A DNA stretch of 64,000 nucleotides from Streptomyces rubiginosohelvolus (GCF_014649875.1 NZ_BMTW01000006.1:1-64000), one strand, 5' to 3'; positions 52,233 to 61,467 are shown, counted from the first letter of the stretch. Notes: generated by a model not told the origin, from the sequence alone. Numbers and translations: made by a program.

Positions 52233-54669
52233 TCTTCCCCCGGGGCGTGTAGCGCGTGCCCCACCGATGGGCGAGCTGCGCGACGAGGAACAGGCCGCGC
52301 CCGCCCTCGTCCGTCGTCCTGGCGTGCCGCAGCCGCGGTGAGGTGTTGCTGGCGTCGGACACCTCGCAGGTCAGCGCCGCCTGGAACAGCAGCCGCAGCC
52401 GCACCGGCCCGGAGGCGTACCGGATCGCGTTGGTCACCAGCTCGCTGACGATCAGCTCCGTCGTCATCGACAGCTCCTCCAGCCCCCACGCCTCCAGCTG
52501 GCGGGAGACCTTCGCCCGGGTCTCCCCGACCGCCGCGGGGTCCACGGGGACGTCCCACGACACCAGGTGCTCCGGGCTCAGGACATGCGTCCGGGCGAGG
52601 AGCAGCGCGATGTCGTCCGGCTGCGGCACGGGCAGCAGTTCCTTGACGACCGCCGGACAGAGATCGTCCAGCGGCAGTCCGCCCCGGGACACCTCCCGGC
52701 CCAGACGTTGCATACCGCTCTCGACGTCCCTGTCGGTCCCCTCGATGAGCCCGTCGGTGTAGAGACCGAGGAGGCTCCCTTCGGGCAGGACCACCTCCAG
52801 CGACTCGAAGGGCAGCCCACCGAGCCCGAGCGGCGGCCCGGAGGGAAGGTCCGGGAAGGTGACGGCCCCGTCGGGCGTGACGACCACCGGCGGGGGATGG
52901 CCCGCCCGCGCCATCGTGCAGCAGCCGCTCGTCGGGTCGTACACGGCGTACAGACAGGTCGCCCCCACCACCGTCGAGCCGCCCCGCTCCGCCGGGCCCC
53001 CCGCACGCTCCTCCTCGCTGAGCCGCAGGACGAGATCGTCCAGGCGCGCCAGCAGTTCGTCCGGCGGCAGGTCCATGTCGGCCAGCGTCTGTACGGCGGT
53101 ACGCAGCCGGCCCATGGTCGCGGCGGCCCCGATGCCGTGCCCGACGACATCGCCGATGACCAGGCCGACCCGGGCGCCGGACAGCGGGATGACGTCGAAC
53201 CAGTCACCGCCGACCCCGTCCTTCGCGTCCGCCGGGAGGTACGACCACGCCACGTCCACCGCCGTGCCGCCCCGCAGTGTCTGTGGCAGCAGGCTCCGCT
53301 GGAGCACCAGGGCCGCGGTGTGCTCCCGGGTGTAGCGGCGGGCGTTGTCCACGCACACGGCGGCCCGCGCCACCAGCTCCCGGGCGGGTGCCACATCGTC
53401 CTCGTCGAACGGCACCGGGTTCTGCGACCGCATGAAGGTGGTCAGCCCCAGCACGGTGTCGCGGGCCCGCATCGGTACGGAGATCAACGAGTGCAGCCCG
53501 AACTCCCGGATTCGGGCGGCCCGCGCCGGGTGCTCCACCGTCCACCCGTGGCTGTCCGGGTCGAGCGACGGCAGCAGCACCGGGGCGCCCGCCAGCAGGA
53601 AGTGCGCGTCGTGCGGCGGCGGCACGAAGTCCACCGCGTCCCCGACCCGGACGACCGCCTCCGGGCAGCCCTCGCGCACCGAGCTCATGCCCGCCCGGCG
53701 CATGGCGGGCCGCTCGCCCTCGGCGGGTGTGGCCGACCCGGGCCGGTCACCGCCGAACGGGTTCTCCAGCAGGTCGACGAAGACGAAGTCCGCGAACCGG
53801 GGCACCGCGAAGTCGGCGAGTTCCTGCGCCGTACGCTGTACGTCCAGGGTGGAGCCGATACTCGCCCCGGCCTCGTTGACCAGGGCGAGCAGCCGACGCG
53901 CGTTCCACCGGTCGGTGACGTCGCGGACCATGTAGCCGATGCCGATCCGCCGGTCCTGGGCGTCGGCCAGTGGGAAGAACGAGCTCGCGTACGCCCGCCT
54001 GCGGTGCGGATCGGCCCAGCTCCAGCCCAGGTACTCGTAGTCCGTGATCGCCTCGCCCGTCGACAGGACCTGCCGCATCAGCCGCTCGATGGGCGCCGCA
54101 AGAGCTGTCGGCAGCACATCGCCCGGCCGGCGCCCCAGACGCTGCTCACGCGGTACGCCGCCGAACCGCTCCAGGGTGTCGTTGAGCCAGAGGTAGCGCA
54201 GGCCGGGGTCGAGCACGGCCATCCCGACGGGGGACCGGGACATGAAGTCGTCCAGCACGGACCCGCTCATCGTCCAGTGCGGGGTGAGCTCCCGCCCGGA
54301 CACGAGGAAGACCTCCTGCCCGGCGATCTGGAACGAGGCGGTGACCCGCACATCGATGTCCAGGGACCGGCCGTCCCGCCCCCGCAGTGAGACCAGCCCG
54401 CTCCACGCCGACCCGGTCCGGCAGCGGGCGGCCACCGCGGCCGTGCGGCGGGGGTCCGGCGGGCCGGTCAGCAGCAGCGCGGCGGACCGGCCGACCACCT
54501 CGGCCGCCGGATACCCGAGCAGCGCCTCGGCCCCGCGGGTCCAGCCGATGACCGTGCCGTCCCCGGCGATCACCGCGGCCGCGTCGTCGGCCATCCGCGC
54601 CGGTCCCCGCCCGTCCCCGGAGGGCAGCGGGCCGGGCTCCGCCGGGAAGCCCTCATCGGCGGATGCCAT
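52204..54669 (-). CDS. PAS-GAF-PP2C phosphatase with kinase-like ATPase domain (SpoIIE/Rsb type)
   Basis: This 821-residue multidomain cytoplasmic regulator has a PAS domain (residues about 30-125, VIGWTRGAEALLGYPAAEVVGRS), a second PAS (about 140-260) and a GAF domain (about 265-435). A PP2C-type phosphatase follows (about 455-665, GGDWFDVIPL, VIGDVVGHGIGAAATM). Last is a HATPase_c domain (STELIVSELVTNAIRYA, DEGGRGLFLVAQLA). It would dephosphorylate an anti-anti-sigma factor and phosphorylate its antagonist in response to a small signal. It starts at the ATG at 54669 with GAGGTGCA upstream. No cognate sigma factor is nearby. Confidence 0.9.
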   Translation of the reverse strand: MASADEGFPAEPGPLPSGDGRGPARMADDAAAVIAGDGTVIGWTRGAEALLGYPAAEVVGRSAALLLTGPPDPRRTAAVAARCRTGSAWSGLVSLRGRDGRSLDIDVRVTASFQIAGQEVFLVSGRELTPHWTMSGSVLDDFMSRSPVGMAVLDPGLRYLWLNDTLERFGGVPREQRLGRRPGDVLPTALAAPIERLMRQVLSTGEAITDYEYLGWSWADPHRRRAYASSFFPLADAQDRRIGIGYMVRDVTDRWNARRLLALVNEAGASIGSTLDVQRTAQELADFAVPRFADFVFVDLLENPFGGDRPGSATPAEGERPAMRRAGMSSVREGCPEAVVRVGDAVDFVPPPHDAHFLLAGAPVLLPSLDPDSHGWTVEHPARAARIREFGLHSLISVPMRARDTVLGLTTFMRSQNPVPFDEDDVAPARELVARAAVCVDNARRYTREHTAALVLQRSLLPQTLRGGTAVDVAWSYLPADAKDGVGGDWFDVIPLSGARVGLVIGDVVGHGIGAAATMGRLRTAVQTLADMDLPPDELLARLDDLVLRLSEEERAGGPAERGGSTVVGATCLYAVYDPTSGCCTMARAGHPPPVVVTPDGAVTFPDLPSGPPLGLGGLPFESLEVVLPEGSLLGLYTDGLIEGTDRDVESGMQRLGREVSRGGLPLDDLCPAVVKELLPVPQPDDIALLLARTHVLSPEHLVSWDVPVDPAAVGETRAKVSRQLEAWGLEELSMTTELIVSELVTNAIRYASGPVRLRLLFQAALTCEVSDASNTSPRLRHARTTDEGGRGLFLVAQLAHRWGTRYTPRGKIIWAEQPIP

Positions 54670-54858
54670 TGCACCTCACCACCCTCTGTAGGTTTCCATG
54701 GTCGCGCGTCGCCCCGGACCGCGCCCGGTGCGGCGTGCGCGGTACGCGCGCGAGCTGTCCCTCGTTCGGCGGCGTGACGCGGCGGGACGTGCCCGCGTTG
54801 GTGGGGTGACAAGCGGTTGCTCGTCCCCCTGCCCCGCGCTGGACCCGTGTGGGTGGAT

Positions 54859-54890
54859 GGCTCCGGCCCCCCGACAGGAGGGCCGGAGCC
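54859..54890. terminator. Hairpin near the mannanase stop
   Basis: An 11-bp stem, GGCTCCGGCCC (54859-54869) and its complement (54880-54890), with a 10-nt loop, lies 16 bp past the GH26 stop and may end that minus-strand transcript. Confidence 0.7.
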
Positions 54891-54906
54891 GTTTCCATGC
54901 CCGGGG

Positions 54907-56151
54907 TCAGTAGCGGAAGCAGATCTCGCGCTCCGGCAGCCACGGCCCCAGCCACTCGGCGGACGGCAGGGTGACGCACCACCGGCGGCCGGGCGGAGTA
55001 CCGGCCCCCGGCGAGGTGGGCGAGGGGGACACCGGCGGGGAGGGCTGGACGGACGGCGGGACGGTCGGAGACGGGCTCGGGTCCGCCGGAGTGGGGGTGG
55101 GGGTGGGCGTCGGTGTCGGGCTGGGGGAGGGCTCGGCGGGCGCGGCCATCTCGGTCATCATCGTCCGGAACACCTTCGAGGACCGCGGATTGCTCCCGCA
55201 CTGCCAGACACCGTGCGGGCAGTAGTCCGTGACCGTCTGGTAGAGCGGCTCGTGCCGGTCGATCCACTCCAGCATCCGCCGCATGTACTCGGGGTTGTCG
55301 CCGTTGCGGAAGAGCCCCCACTCCGGGAACGAGATCGGCTTGCCGCGCTCCGCGGCGAAGTCGACGTGCTTCTGGAGCCCGTACGGGTCGGTGATCTGGT
55401 CGTCGAAGGTCTCACCGGGAGGCTGGTCGTAGGAGTCCATCCCGATGATGTCGACGACGTCGTCGCCCGGGTAGCACTCGGTCCACGGCACCGCGTCCCG
55501 CCCCCGGCTCGGCGTGAAGTCGAAGCGGAACTCCTGACCGGGCACCGCGCGCATCGCCGTGACGATCCGCTCCCAGTACGCCTTCCAGGACGTGGGATCG
55601 GGACCGCACCGGTGCGTGTACGTCGTGCCGTTCATCTCCCAGCCGAGCACGATCACGGTGTCCGGCACGCCCAGCTCCACCAGGCGCTCCGCGAGCCGGG
55701 TGAAGTGCTGGTCGTAGTCGCCCGCCGCACCCGCCCGGAGCAGGGTGCGGACCTCGCCGTCCGGGACCCGCTCCTCGTTGCGCTCCAGCATCGGCACGTT
55801 CAGGACGAACATCCGGTCCGGGTCCGCCCGTCTCCACTCCGCCCAGGAGTCGAGGAAATCGGGGGAGCCCTCGATGTTCACCCACAGGTCGCCCGGCAGA
55901 TACGTGTGCCCCACCCGCAGCTCCGCCCCGCCCAGCCAGCGCGAGAACTCGGCCATCCTGCTGACCCCGGCGGGCCCGTAGTCCAGATAAGCCCCGTGTG
56001 CCGTACTGCTCCCCGCCCGCGGCCCGCCGGGGGCCGCACCGTCGACGGAATCGGTGCCCGGTGGTGACTGGCCCGCGATGCCGCCACCCGCCAGGAGGCT
56101 GAGAGCAAGCGCCGCGATGCAGGAAACGAAGAGTCGGCGCTTTGCCGGCAT
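54907..56151 (-). CDS. Secreted GH26 endo-mannanase-like protein with PT linker
   Basis: This 414-residue exported glycosidase has a signal (AKRRLFVSCIAALALSLLAGGG). The GH26 catalytic domain carries VLGWEMNGTTY with the acid/base Glu and SFPEWGLF with the second catalytic Glu. About 300 residues in, a long PT-repeat linker (SPTPTPTPTPTP) is followed by a 30-residue tail with two Cys (RRWCVTLPSAEW, PEREICFRY), which looks like a small anchoring or wall-binding module. ATG at 56151 has GGAGGAG upstream. Mannan-type hydrolysis is the family role. Confidence 0.85.
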   Translation of the reverse strand: MPAKRRLFVSCIAALALSLLAGGGIAGQSPPGTDSVDGAAPGGPRAGSSTAHGAYLDYGPAGVSRMAEFSRWLGGAELRVGHTYLPGDLWVNIEGSPDFLDSWAEWRRADPDRMFVLNVPMLERNEERVPDGEVRTLLRAGAAGDYDQHFTRLAERLVELGVPDTVIVLGWEMNGTTYTHRCGPDPTSWKAYWERIVTAMRAVPGQEFRFDFTPSRGRDAVPWTECYPGDDVVDIIGMDSYDQPPGETFDDQITDPYGLQKHVDFAAERGKPISFPEWGLFRNGDNPEYMRRMLEWIDRHEPLYQTVTDYCPHGVWQCGSNPRSSKVFRTMMTEMAAPAEPSPSPTPTPTPTPTPADPSPSPTVPPSVQPSPPVSPSPTSPGAGTPPGRRWCVTLPSAEWLGPWLPEREICFRY

Positions 56152-56274
56152 TGCTCCTCCTGGCTGTGATGAATTCCGGTCGATTCGGCCCGGTGGGGAG
56201 AGCGTTTCATCATCATGCCCCGGAGGCATGCGGAGGGAGTCCATTTATCGTATTCGGCGTTGTGGGCGTGCCGT

Positions 56275-57564
56275 TCAGGTGAATGTGGGGCCGAACGTGA
56301 ACGGCAGCGAGCCGACGCGGTTGTCGAAATTCGAATCGACGAGTCCAGGGTCGCCCAGATCCCGCATGACGGGACGTCGGTCGATCAGTTCCCGGAACAG
56401 GGCCGTCATTTCGAGGCGGGCCAGATGTGCGCCCAGGCAGTGGTGCGGGCCCCCGCCGCCGTATCCCAGATGGGGATTGGGCGAGCGGGTGATGTCGAAG
56501 CGATCCGGATGGGTGAAAACCGCCTCGTCGCGATTGGCGGAGGCGTAAATGAGTGCGACTTTCTCGCCCGGGAGGAAAGTGCGACCGCCCAGTGCGCATT
56601 CTTCGGTGACCGTTCTGCGGAACTGGATGATCGGAGTCGAATGCCGCACGATCTCGTCGACGGCCCCGCCGATGTACCGGTCGAAGTCGGACCGCAGCAG
56701 TTCCCGCTGCTCCGGATTCCGGTCGAGCAGGAACAGCCCGTGCGCGATGGCGTTGCGCGTGGTCTCCACCCCGGCCACCAGCAGCAGCGAGAAGAAGGCC
56801 CCCAACTGCCGCCCCGACAGCGCCTCGCCGTCGATGTCCGCACACACGAGTGCCGAGACGAGGTCGTCCCCGGGACGACGGCGGCGTTCCGCGGCGAGCC
56901 GCCCCATGACCCACTGCATCCGGGCCAGGGACGCCAGCCCCCGACCGGGGATCCGGATCCGGGCCCGGCCCCGCCGCTCGACGCCGACATGCTCGGAGGC
57001 CTGGTCGATCTGCTCGGCGATCCGCGCCCGGTACGCCGTCGGGATGCCCATCAGGTCGCAGATCACCTCCAGCGGCAGCCGCGAGGCCGCCGACGGCACG
57101 AAATCCCGGGGCCGTTCGGCGATCAGCTCGTCCACCAGCCGCCCGGCGAGCCGTCCGACGTTCTCCTCGACGCCCGCCAGCAGCCGCGGCGTGAACCGCC
57201 GCGAGATGATCCGGCGCAGCGCGGCGTGCTCGGACCCGTCCATGTTGACCATCGAGTTCCCGAACAGCGCCTTCGCCCAGCCGGCCGGCTCCGGAGTGGT
57301 GACCCCCGGAGCGCTGGCGAACACTCCGGGCGTACGGCTCGCGGTCCGCACATCGCCATGGCGCACCAGCGCGTAGAACGGCTTTCCGGCGGTACGCGCG
57401 GTACCGGGCCGGGGCGTGAACAGCACCGGCGCTTCCAGTTCCCGCAGCAGTGCGAAGGCCCGCAGCCGCTCGGGGCGCGGCAACCGCCAGAACGCCGGGT
57501 CGGCCAGATCGACGTCCGCCGCGCGCAGCACACGGTCCCCGGACGACTGATACGGAACGGTCAT
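56275..57564 (-). CDS. Cytochrome P450
   Basis: This 429-residue soluble bacterial P450 monooxygenase shows the I-helix LLLVAGVETTRNAIAHG, ExxR EIVRHSTPI and the heme loop GYGGGGPHHCLGAHLAR with the axial Cys. ATG at 57564 was chosen for its strong GGAGGT; the longer frame adds an Arg-rich low-complexity piece. No ferredoxin or reductase gene is adjacent. It is divergent from the tyrosinase operon, so a link to an aromatic or pigment substrate is possible but not shown. Confidence 0.92.
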   Translation of the reverse strand: MTVPYQSSGDRVLRAADVDLADPAFWRLPRPERLRAFALLRELEAPVLFTPRPGTARTAGKPFYALVRHGDVRTASRTPGVFASAPGVTTPEPAGWAKALFGNSMVNMDGSEHAALRRIISRRFTPRLLAGVEENVGRLAGRLVDELIAERPRDFVPSAASRLPLEVICDLMGIPTAYRARIAEQIDQASEHVGVERRGRARIRIPGRGLASLARMQWVMGRLAAERRRRPGDDLVSALVCADIDGEALSGRQLGAFFSLLLVAGVETTRNAIAHGLFLLDRNPEQRELLRSDFDRYIGGAVDEIVRHSTPIIQFRRTVTEECALGGRTFLPGEKVALIYASANRDEAVFTHPDRFDITRSPNPHLGYGGGGPHHCLGAHLARLEMTALFRELIDRRPVMRDLGDPGLVDSNFDNRVGSLPFTFGPTFT

Positions 57565-57796
57565 GCCCACCACCTCCACGGTTCGCCTGGCCATGTTCCG
57601 GTCCGCCGGCCACGGGAGCCCCCGCGACGCGGCCCGCCGCCGCCGATCGCCCCGCACCCTCACGCGTTTGCCGGAACGCGACCGCCGCGTGTGCGCCGTA
57701 CGCCGCACGCACGAGAACTGTTTCGCCACCGCCTCGTTGTCAACATCGCCATCAGAAGCACCTCGGACGAGTTAACGAGAGGCAGGTCGTCATCTC

Positions 57797-58276
57797 ATGA
57801 GCCCCACCCCCGCGAAACCGGGCGGCACCCGCATTCCCTCCCGCCGGACCGTCCTGCGCGGAGCCTTCACCGCCGCCGTGGTCACGGGCACCGCCGGTGC
57901 CCTGTTCCCGCTGCTCGACCGCGACCCGGCCGCCACGGCCCGGCCCGCACCGGCGCCCGGGCCCGGAGCCGGCTCCGGCTCCCGGGCCACGGCGGAGGAG
58001 TTCGCCGAGATGTACCGGGGCCGGGAGATCTGGGGGACGGCGACCGTCGTCCCCGCGGGCGCCCCGGCCGACGACCGGGTCGCGGTCGCCGCCGAACCGG
58101 TCACCGAGATCCGTATCGACGGCAGGCCGCTGCACGTCATGAGGCGGGCGGACGGCACCTATCTGAGCGACGTCCGGCACTACGAGTCGTATCCGACGCT
58201 GCTGGAGACGGCCCGTGCCGCCGTCGACGAACTCGGCACCGCCCGACTCGCACCGCCCGCCGCGCACCACATGTGA
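57797..58276 (+). CDS. melC1: Tyrosinase cofactor / copper chaperone, Tat-exported
   Basis: This 159-residue MelC1 starts with a Tat signal (SRRTVLRGAFTAAVVTG) and has the conserved RGREIWG, VTEIRIDGRPLHVMRRADGTYLSDVRHYESYPTLLETARAAVDEL core. It forms a complex with the tyrosinase, delivers copper and carries it out of the cell. Start ATG at 57797; the RBS is weak. It is separated from melC2 by only 19 bp. Confidence 0.95.
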   Translation: MSPTPAKPGGTRIPSRRTVLRGAFTAAVVTGTAGALFPLLDRDPAATARPAPAPGPGAGSGSRATAEEFAEMYRGREIWGTATVVPAGAPADDRVAVAAEPVTEIRIDGRPLHVMRRADGTYLSDVRHYESYPTLLETARAAVDELGTARLAPPAAHHM

Positions 58277-58295
58277 ACCAGGAGGACCAGCACCG

Positions 58296-59159
58296 GTGTA
58301 CACCCGCAAGAACCAGCGCGACCTCACGCGCACCGAGAAGCGCCGGCTCATCGACGCGATCCTGAAACTGAAGCGCTCGGGCCGCTACGACGACTTCGTC
58401 GTCATGCACCGGGAGTACTACGTCATGGACACCGAACGCCGGCCGCGCCCGGCGCACATGACGTCCTCGTTCTTCCCCTGGCACCGCCAGTACCTGCTGG
58501 AGTTCGAGAAGGCGCTCCAGCGCGTCGACGCGGGCGTCAGCGTCCCCTACTGGGACTGGACCCAGGACAACAGGCCGACCTCCTCGCTCTGGGCGGAGGA
58601 CTTCCTCGGCGGCAACGGCAGGTCCGGCGACCGCCGGGTCACCACCGGCCCCTTCGCCTACGCGGCGGGCAACTGGAGCGTCGGCAGGGGCGTCACCGAC
58701 GAGCACTACCTCACCCGCAACTTCGGCAGGCCGGGCAGCGACCCGGTCTCCCTGCCCACCAAGAACGACCTGGCGCGGGCCCTCAAGGACCCCGTCTACG
58801 ACACCGCGCCCTGGAACAGCGTCTGCACCGAGGGCTTCCGCAACCGCGTCGAAGGGTGGGGCATCCGGGGCGTGCGCACGGTCGGCCTGCACAACCGGGT
58901 CCACCAGTGGGTCGGCGGGCCGATGGCGGGAGCGGCTTCCCCCGAGGATCCGGTGTTCTGGCTCCACCACTCCTTCATCGACCTGCTCTGGGACCGCTGG
59001 CGCAAGGCGCATCCCAAGTCCGCCTACCGGCCGGGCCGCAAACCCGCCTCACCGGGCCCGGACCGCGACTACGTCTTCGGCCTCGACGATGCGATGCCCC
59101 CCTGGAGGGTGACCCCGAGGAAACTCCTCGACCACAGCAAGGTCTACCGCTACGCCTGA
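58296..59159 (+). CDS. melC2: Tyrosinase (melanin synthesis)
   Basis: This 287-residue dicopper monophenol oxidase makes melanin from tyrosine. The CuA histidines appear as MHREYY, RPAHMTSSFF and PWHRQY. The CuB histidines appear as LHNRVHQW and FWLHHSFID. GTG at 58296 lies 9 nt after GGAGGA, which fits the usual short N-terminus. No own signal peptide is present, since MelC1 carries it out. A perfect 42-bp palindromic terminator follows. Confidence 0.96.
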   Translation: MYTRKNQRDLTRTEKRRLIDAILKLKRSGRYDDFVVMHREYYVMDTERRPRPAHMTSSFFPWHRQYLLEFEKALQRVDAGVSVPYWDWTQDNRPTSSLWAEDFLGGNGRSGDRRVTTGPFAYAAGNWSVGRGVTDEHYLTRNFGRPGSDPVSLPTKNDLARALKDPVYDTAPWNSVCTEGFRNRVEGWGIRGVRTVGLHNRVHQWVGGPMAGAASPEDPVFWLHHSFIDLLWDRWRKAHPKSAYRPGRKPASPGPDRDYVFGLDDAMPPWRVTPRKLLDHSKVYRYA

Positions 59160-59170
59160 GGCCGGACGGA

Positions 59171-59212
59171 GGAACGGCCGGCTCCCTCCGCGCGGAGGGA
59201 GCCGGCCGTTCC
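59171..59212. terminator. Terminator after melC2
   Basis: A perfect 42-bp palindrome with 21-bp arms, starting GGAACGGCCGG, lies between the melC2 stop and the convergent chaplin gene. Confidence 0.92.
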
Positions 59213-59226
59213 GGAACTACGGGAGA

Positions 59227-59508
59227 TCAGCGGCCGTAGCCGTAGTCGCCGCCGTTGTCGTGGCCGCCGTCGACGTTGGCGCAGGTGTTCCCGAAGGTCG
59301 GGTTCAGCAGGCCGATCACGTTGATCGTGTTGCCGCAGACGTTCACCGGGACGTGCACGGGAACCTGGACGGCGTTGCCCGAACCGACTCCGGGGGAACC
59401 GGCGGCGAGGCCCTGCGCACCGGCGTCCGCGGACGCCAGGCCGGCGCCGCCGGCGATCAGGGCGCCGGTGCCGGCCATGACAGCGGCGACCTTCGTCATA
59501 CGAGACAT
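59227..59508 (-). CDS. Short chaplin
   Basis: This 93-residue protein has a signal peptide (TKVAAVMAGTGALIAGGAGLASADA) and one chaplin domain (GNAVQVPVHVPVNVCGN, INVIGLLNPTFGNTCAN) with the two conserved Cys that form a disulfide. It assembles into amyloid-like surface films that let aerial hyphae emerge. The extra C-terminus (DGGHDNGGDYGYGR) is Gly-, His-, Asp- and Tyr-rich and unusual for short chaplins. AAGGAG lies 6 nt before ATG 59508. Confidence 0.94.
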   Translation of the reverse strand: MSRMTKVAAVMAGTGALIAGGAGLASADAGAQGLAAGSPGVGSGNAVQVPVHVPVNVCGNTINVIGLLNPTFGNTCANVDGGHDNGGDYGYGR

Positions 59509-59647
59509 GGAGAACTCCTTGTAAAGAAGGGGGTTGTGCTGCGGACACGAGGACCGCACCCCCTGACAACGCGAAAGACGCCGGACGGTAACGGATCTCC
59601 TCATAGGTGATATCTCCGACGCCGCCGTCCGGCGTACGCCCCGCGCG

Positions 59648-60796
59648 TCAGCGTCCGATCATCGGCAGCCCCGACAGCCGCTCGTGCCAGTCCCGCGCCG
59701 CCGGGAACCGGGCCTTCACGGTCTCCACCGCCCGCTCCCGCACCGCCACCTGAGACTCGCGCAGCCGCAGCAGCGGCTCCAGACCCGGCCGGGCCAGCAG
59801 CAGCCGCTGATTGATCACCGGCACCGGCCCCCAGTGGTTCTTGTAGCTCTCCGCGCCGCGCAGCAGGCTCAGCACCGTACGCCCGCCGTCCGAGGCCTGT
59901 TGGGCGACCTCGCGCAGCAGCATCGTCGACACATCGACCTTCCTCTCGCGCAGCGCCGGATCCGCACCGTACAGATAGCCGCCCGTCAACTGCGCGGACT
60001 GCAAGGACAGGTTGGACGCCACCACCTCGCCGTTCAGCCGGAACTCGGTCATCGCCGCCGTACCGTCCCCCACCATCCGCCCCACCGACCGGATCAGATG
60101 GTCCGAGAACCGCGCCCGCAGATGCTCGGGGTTGACCGTCCGGCCCTCCCACTGCCGCTCGTGCAGCCGCAGCAGCGTGCCGATCGCGCCGGGCACCCCG
60201 TCCTGCGGAATCCGGTGCGCCTCGATGCCCAGGGCGTCGACCTTGCGCAGCTTGGACCGCAGCCGCTGGCCCCGTGAGCCCGTCAGCCGCGCCACGCGGT
60301 CGTCCAGCGGCTCGGCCGGCAGTTCCATGCACGTCGAGTCCGTGAGCCGGCTCCGGGCCCCCGGCCACCGCCCGAACAGCAACTGCGCCGACGCGTCAGG
60401 ACGGACCTCCCGCAGGTCCACCACGGTGTGCCGGGCCGCCCGGTCCAGACCGCGCCCCAGCGCCCCCACCGCGTACCCGGCCTCCTCCTGGTCCAGGAGG
60501 ATGTCGAAGAAGTCGGAGACGGCCCCGCCCATCGGGACGAGCAGCGGCATCGGACGGTGCACCAGCATCAGCGGGGCCGCCCCGATCAGCCGCCCCGCCC
60601 GGCGGACCAGCAGCACCCGCAGCCGGCCCTCCTGGCCGTAGGAGATCCACCACGAGTGCAGCCAGGCGTGGCTCTGGAACGGGGTGGGGGTGGCGCAGCG
60701 GCGGTGCAGCGCGTCCCACTCGTCGGCGAGCGCCCCGAACTCCCGGAAGTCCCGGCACAGCGTCACGGACAGGCCGCCCGCCCGGTGCGCCGTCAT
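59648..60796 (-). CDS. CelD/BcsL- or FemX-like GNAT-fold acyltransferase
   Basis: This 382-residue protein has a tandem GNAT-like fold: RDFREFGALADEWDALH, then LLVRRAGRLIGAAPLML, and the C-terminal half with SNLSLQSAQLTGGYLYGADP and YKNHWGPVPV. It resembles CelD/BcsL-type acyltransferases found in polysaccharide clusters. It is the last gene of a coupled operon (4-bp overlap with the Wzz-like gene). It probably acylates a sugar or lipid-linked glycan. Substrate unknown. Confidence 0.8.
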   Translation of the reverse strand: MTAHRAGGLSVTLCRDFREFGALADEWDALHRRCATPTPFQSHAWLHSWWISYGQEGRLRVLLVRRAGRLIGAAPLMLVHRPMPLLVPMGGAVSDFFDILLDQEEAGYAVGALGRGLDRAARHTVVDLREVRPDASAQLLFGRWPGARSRLTDSTCMELPAEPLDDRVARLTGSRGQRLRSKLRKVDALGIEAHRIPQDGVPGAIGTLLRLHERQWEGRTVNPEHLRARFSDHLIRSVGRMVGDGTAAMTEFRLNGEVVASNLSLQSAQLTGGYLYGADPALRERKVDVSTMLLREVAQQASDGGRTVLSLLRGAESYKNHWGPVPVINQRLLLARPGLEPLLRLRESQVAVRERAVETVKARFPAARDWHERLSGLPMIGR

Positions 60797-61467
60797 CGGA
60801 CGAGCTCCCGCTCGTCCTGGGCGACGCCGGTGTCCCCGGCCGCCGGACCGGGCACCTGGGCCGAGACGCTCCAGCCCTCCCTGCGCGGCCGCACCAGCAG
60901 GACGAGACCGCCCAGCAGACCGCCCGCCGCCGCCCCCACGGCGGCGCCCAGCGGCACCGACGGCGAGACCGGCTGGTCCGGTGTCATCGCGTGGGTGAAC
61001 TTGATCAGCTTGACCCCGGTGTCCTCGGAGACATGGCCGCTGCTCACGATGACGGCCTCGATGACCGCGTTGGCGATGTCGGCCGCCTTGTGACGGTCCG
61101 AGGAGGTGCCTGTCACGGAGATCATCGGCGAGTCGGGGGAGGTCTCCGACGTCACGTGGGACCGCAGTTCGCGCACCGGCTCGCCCGCCGCGCCCTGCGC
61201 GTAGGAGAGGGTCGCGTCGCTCGTCGTCAGCCGCCCGTAGGACTGGGCGTACCCCAGCGCCGCCGTGGGGTCCGTCTCTCCCTCCGCGACCGCCATCGCA
61301 TAGCTGGTGGCCTCGTACTGCGGGGTGGCGAACGCCCCGTACGAGAGCCCGGACGCGGTGCCGATCAGCACGCTGACGGGCAGGGGCCACCAGTGCGGCA
61401 GCCGGGTGAGGGCGGTGCGCAGCCGACGGACGACGACGTGTCGCTGCTGCTCGGGTGAGTCGGTCAT
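60793..61467 (-). CDS. Wzz-like chain-length or export protein
   Basis: This 224-residue membrane protein has an N-terminal helix (WWPLPVSVLIGTASGLSYG), an extracytoplasmic alpha/beta part (ATPQYEATSYAM, DRHKAADIANAVIEAV) and a second helix near residue 175 (PSVPLGAAVGAAAGGLLGGLVLLV). This is the layout of Wzz/BexC/KpsE proteins that set polymer length. No tyrosine-kinase domain is fused to it. ATGA overlaps the next gene. Confidence 0.82.
   Translation of the reverse strand: MTDSPEQQRHVVVRRLRTALTRLPHWWPLPVSVLIGTASGLSYGAFATPQYEATSYAMAVAEGETDPTAALGYAQSYGRLTTSDATLSYAQGAAGEPVRELRSHVTSETSPDSPMISVTGTSSDRHKAADIANAVIEAVIVSSGHVSEDTGVKLIKFTHAMTPDQPVSPSVPLGAAVGAAAGGLLGGLVLLVRPRREGWSVSAQVPGPAAGDTGVAQDERELVR

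Noticed and set aside
55094..55130. GT-rich tandem repeat
   Set aside because: It simply encodes the TPTPTP linker of the GH26 enzyme.
56275..57729. Longer P450 reading frame from 57729
   Set aside because: The extra 55 residues are Arg-rich and not P450-like, while the ATG at 57564 has a strong GGAGGT.
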